A stretch of 64,000 nucleotides of DNA. Source: Membranipora membranacea (Eukaryota > Bryozoa > Gymnolaemata > Cheilostomatida > Membraniporidae). Location of the stretch: NCBI GenBank assembly GCA_914767715.1, contig OU612066.1, forward strand, positions 15,691,001-15,755,000. The letters run 5' to 3'. The notes under the pieces are model-generated. The model was not told the origin of the DNA, made no database searches, and saw only the letters and a program-made list of their open reading frames with translations. Shown one piece after another: positions 55,929-64,000 of the stretch; within the stretch, counting starts at the first letter, position 1; each line of letters opens with the position of its first letter. The translations under genes and the position numbers were made by a program.

Positions 55929-57287
55929 CAGGGCTCTCAACCACTCAGATTTAGCCCGAGTTACTCAGATTTTTGGGTTCAACTCAGGCTTTTGAGGGGA
56001 TTTTAAAATGTGAGCTAAAACTCAGATTTTGCTCGTTGGCGGAGATGAATAATATATAAACAATGCTAAATGTTGCCTTACAATAATTTATGTCATATTA
56101 TTAATGAATGATCAGGTATTAGATTCTAGTTGTGATAAGCTATGCTCTCACTGCGCTGCCTATTCAAGTCATTTATGTGAGATTCCAATTTGTATTTGAG
56201 AACGCTTTTAAAATTTAGCTTGTAATGAACTTGACATGATTGAATGAACCTAGTCTTTAATTTGAATATCAACACATTACACCCAACTTGCCTTTCTGTC
56301 AAAGCATCTCGGTTCAGACTGAGATGACATCAAACTTTTGCAAGTGAATAATGTGTGGTATTTGTTGTGGGTATTTGATTTCATTTGTGATAAGCTATGC
56401 TCTTATTGCTCTCCCAGTGATTTGCAAATAGATTATTATGGCTAAATAGAAATTTGAATTTAAGGAATGTTAAAAAAGTCATTTTGCAGGTGAACCGGAT
56501 AAATCCAGGCAATGATTTCAATAGCATCACATTACATCAATTATATGCCTTTCTACCCTGGCAGCTCGATTCGTCAGCCTTTAAAACAATATTTGTACAA
56601 ACATATTTTTACATCATGGGGATTCATTTTCACCTGTGGCGATGGCCTTGGTTAGTCCATATGAATTGGTTCATCTGGATCAAATCTAAAATTATTTACG
56701 ATTTTATGTTTACAAGCAATGCTCTAGGTTTTTATTGATTTACTAGCTATTTAAAAAAATGAAATGTTGCGAGAAAAGGATGCATATACTTTGTCATTAA
56801 AGGAGCTTGCTACTAATGTATGGAACTTGCATTTGAGGGCATCGCTCTAGGAAATTTTGTATGATGTGATGCTCATCAGCAGAACAGCACAATAATATCG
56901 AGGTCGCCTACGTCAAGCCTCAAATTCTTGGCAACGTTAAAAACTTTTCTTAGTAATTTCTTGTCTATGGTATATATGCTCGTGTGCAAAACAGGCAGAC
57001 AATACATCAAGAGGGAAACTACAAAACTTTTGAACATCATGGAAGCTAATGGCTTTGTACTTAGATGCAACATTTTTTTAACAACATACATTCTTTGACT
57101 TGCTTTGCCAGCTATTCTTTGCACATAATCTTCAAATCCCAGGTATTTCACCCGACAATATTTCGGTACCATCTCAGACATACCCTCAGCTGTTTATGCT
57201 CAGGGCGTTTTACACCTTTAAAGTACCACTATGGGACATGCTAATATCAAAACTCAGGTTTCGAATCCTCCCAGGTTGAGAGCCCTG
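55929..57287. mobile_element. hAT-like TIR element, copy 1 (carries LINE RT fragment)
   Basis: Ends CAGGGCTCTCAACC / GGTTGAGAGCCCTG. Flanks share ATATTAC (7 bp) on both sides. It lies between the arms of the 54355/57693 inverted repeat. Copy 2 (58249-59399) is homologous along most of its length but shorter. Confidence 0.8.
56876..57181 (-). pseudogene. C-terminal reverse-transcriptase fragment of a LINE, inside the TIR element
   Basis: It encodes VKYLGFEDYVQRIAGKAS..., then ...MMFKSFVVSLLMYCLPVLH. This matches the YLG-x..-K-x-S..LY-x-S-x-V-x-P-x-LxY type thumb region that follows the RT domain of non-LTR retrotransposons. No RT catalytic motifs are present. Confidence 0.55.
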
Positions 57288-57457
57288 ATATTACATAATC
57301 AAATAGTAACTAGAAACCAGAAGTATTTTATATCTGATATCATATGCCTTCATAATAACAATACTACTACTATTAAGGCTTCTTTGAGGGAAGGATTTGG
57401 GATTTTAACGTGACATTTATTTTCGCACAAATCAGAAGCACTGCCCAATCTATTCTT

Positions 57458-57693
57458 AAAAATTTTACTTGAAAGACAGTAATTTATGTTTGAAACAACC
57501 CTAATAATCTTCAATAATTTTTAATTGACATTGTTTCCTCAATCAATCCTTGTTTAAAATGTGATAGTGTCAGGCCTTCTTGTGTATTTCTTAGGATTGA
57601 AATATTTCATAATTGTTTGATGGGTATCCCTGGCTTAAATTTAATTCATATCACTGGGCAAGGTCGGTTGACACAAGTACCAGTAGATGAATT
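57458..57693 (-). repeat. Right arm of the long inverted repeat
   Basis: Reverse-complement partner of 54355-54590 with only scattered differences. Confidence 0.9.
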
Positions 57694-58248
57694 ATGCGTC
57701 CTCATTTAATCCCCCCCACTCAAAAACTTTGACCCCATCCAGCAAAAATTAGAACCAGTAGTATTGAATTTGGATTGGATTGGAAATAGTAAATCAAATA
57801 TCTATCGCTACCTATTCTCTTGCTATCTAGCAAGTATAAGGGTTTACGGAGAGTTATTTAACCAGATTGACACAATCTGCTTGGTGCTTGGAGTTTGAAA
57901 TAAAACCTGTATACAGGGAGAACTTGTATGCTGGTATAATTTCTGATATTTGGAGACATTCTATTTTGATCCTAGATTCTTCCTCTGTAAAGAATTCTCT
58001 CATTTAAGTTTGTATGTTTACCTGGATACAAGGACGGGATATGATAAATTAGGCAAAGTGGGATAGCTTCTAATTCATATTAAGTACGACATTGTATGAA
58101 AATGAGAAGATAACTCTACAGCAACTTGAAGCCAAAATACTTTTAATGAACTGAGTGACAACACATAGCCAACACTCAAATATTAATGTATTTACCATCT
58201 ATTAGTATGGCTCCAGCATGAGAACAGTTTACTCCCCATTGTTTTCGA

Positions 58249-59399
58249 CAGGGCTCTCAACCACTCAGGTTTAGCCCGAGTTACTCAGATTTTGGGTTCA
58301 ACTCAGGCTACTCAGGGGATTTTAGAATGTAAGCTAAAAACTCAGACTTTGCTCGTTGGCAGAGATGAATAATATATAAACAATGCTAAATGTTGCCTTA
58401 CAATAATTTATGCCTTATTATTAATGAATGGTCCGGTATTAGATTCTAGTTTTTATAAGCTATGTAAATAATACTGCACTGCCTATACTAATAATGCCTC
58501 TCACTGCACTCACTGTAATAATATTCTCACTGCGCTGCCTATTCAAGTCATTTCTAAATCAATGATCAAACAATGATCCCAGAGATCCCAAGAGATTATT
58601 ATGGCTAAATAGAAATTGGAAATTTAGACATGTTAAAAAAGTGATTTTGCAGGTGAACCGGATAAATCCAGGCAATGATTTCAATAGCATCACATTACAT
58701 TAATTATGCCTTTCTACCCTGGCACCTTTAAATAAATATTTTTACAAACATCATATTTTAACATCATTGGGATTCATTTTCACCTGTGGTGACGGCCTTG
58801 GTTTGTCCATATGAATTGGTTCATCTGGATCAAATCTAAAATTATTTACGATTATATGTTTACAAGAAATGCTCTAGGTTTTTATTGATTTACTTGCTAT
58901 CACAAACATGAAATGTTGCGAGAAAAGGATGCATATACTTTGTCAATAAAGGAACTTGCGACTAGAGTATGGAACTTGCATTTGAGGGCATCGCTCTAGA
59001 AAATTGTGTATGATGTGATCAAGGAGTTGTCTTTAACAATTAACTTAAAAACTTTCCTCAGTAATTTCTTGTCTTTGGTACATATGCTCGTGTGCAAAAC
59101 AGGCAGACAATAAATACATCAAGAGGGAAACTACACAACTTTTGAACATCATGAAAGCTAATGGCTTTGAACTTAGATGCAACATTTTTTTAACAACATA
59201 CATTGTTTCACTTGCTTTGCCAGCTATTCTTTGCACATAATCTTCAAATCTCAGGTGTTTCACCCGACAATATTTCGGTGCTATCTCAGAAGTACCCTCA
59301 GCTGTTTATGCTCAGGGGGGTTTACACCTTTAAAATACCACTACGCGACATGCTAATATTAAAACTCAGGTTTCGAATCCTCCCAGGTTGAGAGCCCTG
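58249..59399. mobile_element. hAT-like TIR element, copy 2
   Basis: The same termini CAGGGCTCTCAACC / GGTTGAGAGCCCTG and the same internal sequence as copy 1, with several deletions. Flanks TTTTCGA / TTATCCA could be a diverged target duplication. Confidence 0.8.
59045..59263 (-). pseudogene. LINE RT fragment in TIR element copy 2
   Basis: The same peptide region as 56876-57181 (LRFEDYVQRIAGKAS...), shorter and with a different C-terminal end. Confidence 0.5.
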
Positions 59400-61299
59400 C
59401 TTATCCAGGGAATAGAAAAAATTGAAGTGGAGCTCAGCTCCACTTCAAGAAGGGTGTTTATAACCAAGTGGAGCTGAGCTCCACTTACTCACTGTACAAA
59501 AGTACCACTGTGTACAAATCCCCTGTTGCTAAGAAGTTTGTCCAGCACTTAATACGTGACAATGGCCTTTAATCCAAAAAGCAGATGGCTTGTAGGATAA
59601 AGATGAAAGTACCCTTAGACATGCTTTGACATGGAACTGGAGAAGCTTAGAATGCATGACTGCCTAGACTACATTGCACCAATTCTTACTCAACAGATTC
59701 GTCCTAGATACAACATTAGGATAAATGTTGATACTTATTACCGATGTACCCGACTGCCTCTCTATTACAGGTGAAGGCAACTTTTGCAAGATGTTTGTCT
59801 GAATAGGACTCTTCCCCATTCCCTGGAGCATAATACATTAGCAACAGAGCGTAGGCAAGAAAAAAGGCAACTGAATAAAGGTATACTACACACTTTCATC
59901 CTTGTACTTGCGAAATGCCAGAATGTGGATGCTGCCATATTATTATTGCTACTTTGAAAATGAAATGGAATGAAGGCTCTGCAGTAGCCTGATATCTTAT
60001 AAATATCTCGGGCCATGGCATATTTGCAGAGCGTGCGTAGCTGTACCCAATAAAGCATGAAGATTATTTCCAGGAATCAGAGTGTTTGCCGAAAATCATA
60101 ATAATCATAATGGCACACCATGCAATTCAAGGTATGATACCTTGAATTGCTTGAAAGGAAGGTCAACAATGTTGTAGGATGGACTCACCAGTGGTTGGTC
60201 TTTAGAGAGGTGCTCGATGGACATAAGGATGGACAGTCTTCGGTCTACAATCGGACGGATATCTCTAGCTAGGTTATTCTTGATTCTCCTTCACTCGGTC
60301 ACCATTCATAGTCTGGTTCTCTCCTTCCGTGCTCCTAGGTCGATCCCCCTCTGTAGATTTGTATATGAGTCTATCTCGACTCTACTGATATTGTTCTCAG
60401 ACTATTATTTAGTGAGTCCACTTTCACTATCTATAACAAACAACACACAACTACTCACATCTGCTCCAAACTGACTTCTTTCTTGAATCAATTTTATGGC
60501 TCTCTCTGGCTGAGAGTAGTTTAATTCACTTGCTAATCAGACCCTCTTGTACTCAATATGTGTCATTAAGGGAAGTAAAAAACTGCTTCAGAAGTTTCCT
60601 TTTGCCTTGAGACCTTGACACCTGCCATTGTAGCATTGATTAGAATAGCTGTAATTATTCCCTACTAAACCAATCACACCAAGGCATGCATTTTCTGCTG
60701 CTCAGTACAAGGACTAGAGAGAAGAATACAACTCCTCTACTAGGCCTAAAACCTCAATTTAGTTCACCCAAGGAGTTGTAGACAACTCCTTGGTTCACCA
60801 TTGCGTAACAATGCGTACTATGTTGACTTTACTCCGTATTCTTAAACTAGACCACTCAAATGATGGTCTGCTTCTTCTCATCCATATTTGTGACTAAGGA
60901 GTGAAAGAGTCTCCCTTGATTTTTAGTTTTCATAAATATATAAGAACATGTTGTGATTGGGACCAATGAACTCAGGGAGTTCATTCAATGAGGGAGTTCA
61001 GTGTCAGTGACCTGCTGTCTGTGATTGGTAATGGTTTGAAACCAAAGAACAGCCATGAACCTTCAAAACAATATTTCAAGATAGGCCAACACCCATAGTA
61101 CATACTTGTTAACTCTGTTGAGATGTGATGATTCAGGTGGCAGCCTTCTGCTCCTCCTGTGACCAGTCAAAGGGGCTCCAATTTATTAAACTGTGACCAT
61201 TTCTAATAAATAAGTGAGGTGTGTCCTCCATTACAGCCTTCTGTAGTAGCTCCACATACTTCCATCATTTTCAAACTTGCAGGAATATATAGTCAAACC
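59400..61299. other. Intergenic with short palindromes
   Basis: Two adjacent perfect palindromes AAGTGGAGCT-N-AGCTCCACTT (59423-59447, 59466-59486). A 29-nt palindrome GCAATTCAAGGTAT-G-ATACCTTGAATTGC (60122-60150). A CAAGGAGTTG/CAACTCCTTG pair near 60768-60793. No exon recognised. Confidence 0.5.
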
Positions 61300-64000
61300 A
61301 TTCCTCTCTCCAATGCAAATATTGGTGACGTATCAAAAACATGACATTTCATTGGCCACTGACAATTTAAACTTTGAGCAAATTGATTTAAGCAGGAGAG
61401 GATAATCCTGAGTTCGGTTTTTTGAGGGTTCGTAGTTCGTGAGTTCGTAGTTCGGTTTTTCGTACCTACCGGTGCCCAGGTGTCTTGATCTTGTCGATGT
61501 GTTGATGGCACATAGAGTCACTATTTTTCGTCTAGTGGTATGATGTTTAGCAGGGCTGTCCTTTCACTATACTTGTCACAGCCTGGGGCTATAATTTTTC
61601 TGTGAGAGTTTTTCCAGCTGGATTACTCGTTTCTTCTGTTGGTCGGTCATCATGCAGAACCAGGCTACGCTTCCATATGTCATACGAGGCCGTATACATG
61701 TAAGGTAGAACCTCGTGAGTAACCGCTGAGGTACGCCAGAGCGTTTGAGGTTAAGAAGGGTATAGGTTAGCGGTCTGACGTTCTTCAGGATCGAGTCGAC
61801 ATGGTCTTCGAAAGACAGATGCTGATTGATAGTGATTCCTAGAAATCTAGTCTTAGTTGTCGGTGGTATTTGTTCTCCATTCAGCTTCAGAGTTGGTGGT
61901 TGGAGTTGTTATCGAGCATGTTTGTTAGTCAGATGTATAATAGATGACTTTTTTGCATTAGCCACCATATTATACTCATCGCACCATGTCGATACTGTGT
62001 TGAGAGAGGTTTGGAGGTCCAGTTGTTGGTTTAGTGTTTTAGCGGGCAGGCCAGTTAATGTCAGGTCATCTGCGTATTTTATTATTTCACATTCAACTTC
62101 AAGGCTGTCCACATATAAAAGCCAGAAGACAGGACCTAGCAATGTTCCCTGGGGTGTTCCATTTATAACTGGTAATGTTCGGCTGGTATTGTTGCCGATG
62201 CGTACTGATTGGTATCGGTGTGTGAGGAAGCTGTTGATGATTTGCACTAGATTATAGTTGATACCCTTCCTCGTTAGCATATCTATCAGTTTTCCTCTGT
62301 CCATCTTGTCAAAAGCCTTTGACATGTCAAGGAAAGCGCTGTCACATATTTTGACTTTGGTTCATCTAATAATTGGGTCCAAATATAGATAGCAGCTATG
62401 ATTGCATCTACTGTACCTCGGCCTTTCTGATACGCATACTGGTTTCCATCAATGGTTGGTAAAACAAACTGAACATAAAAATGCATAACAGCTTTTTCAA
62501 AAATTTTGCCCAGGTGCCATAACAAGGAAATAGGTCTAAAATCTGATTCAGTATCAACAGACTTCTTTTTTTCGATTGGTACTATCTCTGCACACTTCCA
62601 AATATCAAGAAAATAACCACATTTAAAACAGCTGTTTATGATAGTACATATAGGAAAGCAAAGCTCGTCTGCGCACATTCGTGTAACCCATGATGGGAAG
62701 TCATGTGAATGTGTAGCCTTCCTTGTGTCAATATCTATGAACCATTTATTTACCTGATCGACTGTAACAGACAGGGGTGTAGCGCTCTCATGACTGGCGG
62801 TGTCAGGGGTTATGCTAGTCGGGGTTCCTCCAACTGATGAGAAATAGTCGTTGAGTCTATCAGTTGTCTGCTGTTGGTGTAGGTGTTCGCCGTTTAGGTT
62901 GTAGCTTTCTTTTGTCTTAGTTTTGTGTTTGCCTCTGAGTGTGTTGATAACATTCCAGCACGTCTTTGGGTTTCTATCATCAAGTTTCTTGACGATCCAT
63001 TTCTTCTTTATTGTCCGTAGGTGTTTTTTCAGTAGACGTGAGAAAAACTTAGATGAAGGGGATCCTCTACTGTACGACTTCTTCTTAGCAATTCTTAGTT
63101 TCCGTGCCAAACTGTCAAACCAGGGTGCGGATTTGTTGGATTTCTTATAACGTCTCTTAGGGCAGTGTTTGTCTACGATATTCATCATAGTGTGTTGAAT
63201 AGCCTCAGCCTGTTGATTCACATCAGACAGAGTGGTGATTGTGTCCCAGTTGATGGATGTTACATCTTCTTGGATCGCTATTCGTGTTTGTGGTGTGAGT
63301 TTTCTCGAGTAGTAATATTCGGATTCATTGCGTGTCACCGCTGTTGTAGGTAGATATACGGTGTGGTGGTCACTACTTCCTAGCGGAGGCAGCTTCTCAC
63401 ATACCAGCGATTTAATCTCATCGATGTTGGTGTAAATATGGTCTAAGTAAGCATTTTTCCGTGTGGGAAAGTTCACGATATTGGTCAAACTTAATACTTC
63501 ACTTATGTCATGCATGTTGAGATGATTGAAGTCTCCATCGATGACAAAGTTACTGGAATGCTTGATGGAGAGATCTGTGATGGTATCGCTGATGTGTTTG
63601 AGACTGTGTTCGCTGTCAGCAATAGTCTTTGATTTTGGATGATAAATACACCCATATATCGAGTTGAATGACTTGCCGATCACTTTAATCCACAGTGAGC
63701 TAAATGTTTTACTGGTATATCTTCTGGCGACCTTGACATCTAGGGTATGGTGGGTGATGATGGCAACTCCTCCTCCTGGTCGATCTGATCGGTTTGATGT
63801 GTGCAGATTATAACCCTCTATGAGTCTGGACTGCTCCTTCGCCTCCGTCAGCCATGACTCCGTCAGTATAATAACTTTCGGCTCCTGATCTTCTATGATT
63901 AGTTGCAACTCATCTAGCTTCTCAGATGTCAGTGATTAACAGTTTGTCATCATAACAGCGGGATGGTGGTGCTGTCTGGAGTTGTCTATTCTGACATGGC
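61300..64000 (-). mobile_element. CR1/L2-like non-LTR retrotransposon (LINE), 5' end beyond window
   Basis: Minus strand. The endonuclease part (63908 downward) has PGGGVAII, the VIDGDFNHLN motif and GSSDHHTVYLP of APE-type endonucleases. The RT part has SDFRPISLLWHLGKIFEK, then after a frameshift near 62330 the SKAFDKMD, GTPQGTLLGPVFWLLYVD and IIKYADDLTL motifs. A thumb-like segment (TRFLGITINQHLSFEDHV) follows at about 61860-61560 in another frame. There is a stop in frame near 63940 upstream of the ORF. Inactive. Clade assignment is tentative. Confidence 0.85.

Overview
The window is nuclear DNA from an animal. It is AT-rich, genes carry many short spliceosomal introns (GT-AG, with one GC-AG), and it encodes an axonemal dynein subunit. 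Compact genes between many small transposons, together with kinesin-light-chain-like TPR proteins, would fit an early-branching marine invertebrate such as a demosponge (Amphimedon-like). That placement is inference; nothing here proves the taxon.

Layout. 0.2-5.1 kb: galactokinase on the minus strand, complete in 7 exons. 5.8-9.0 kb: a heat-inducible HSP70 on the plus strand. Its promoter block is present twice, with SINE-like repeats between the copies; one of these repeats starts with the 5' domain of U2 snRNA. 9.5-17.4 kb: an M17 leucyl aminopeptidase on the minus strand with 13 constitutive-path coding exons plus one alternative exon. 19.7-21.0 kb: kish-A/TMEM167A on the plus strand, whose exons are too short to appear as long ORFs. 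21.3-23.2 kb: PCNA on the minus strand. 23.6-35.4 kb: dynein axonemal intermediate chain 1 (DNAI1) on the plus strand, sharing a 336-bp head-to-head promoter with PCNA. 35.4-44 kb: intergenic DNA holding a decayed Ty3/Gypsy element (gag, an env-like ORF, partial pol). 44.0-53.2 kb: an 8-exon minus-strand gene for a 1444-aa protein with a nucleotidyltransferase (DUF294/GlnD-type) domain and TPR repeats. 53.5-64 kb: transposon-rich DNA with hAT-like elements, a palindromic MITE, a large inverted repeat and a CR1/L2-like LINE running off the right edge.

I joined exons by splice signals, reading frame and resemblance to remembered family members. All six genes give complete open frames: GALK 397 aa, HSP70 615, M17 515 or 564, kish-A 72, PCNA 258, DNAI1 691; the nucleotidyltransferase-TPR gene gives 1444.

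Most striking observations: (1) the aminopeptidase has two tandem exons that reading frame forces to be mutually exclusive; one keeps the catalytic Arg of NTDAEGR, the other replaces it with Gly and adds an Ala/His tripeptide repeat. (2) DNAI1 independently has a pair of equal-length exons that cannot both be used. (3) The nucleotidyltransferase-TPR gene has an N-terminus built from a three-fold repeated exon pair and nine near-identical TPR units. (4) A U2-snRNA-headed dispersed repeat. (5) A near-perfectly palindromic MITE family with exact 9-bp target duplications.
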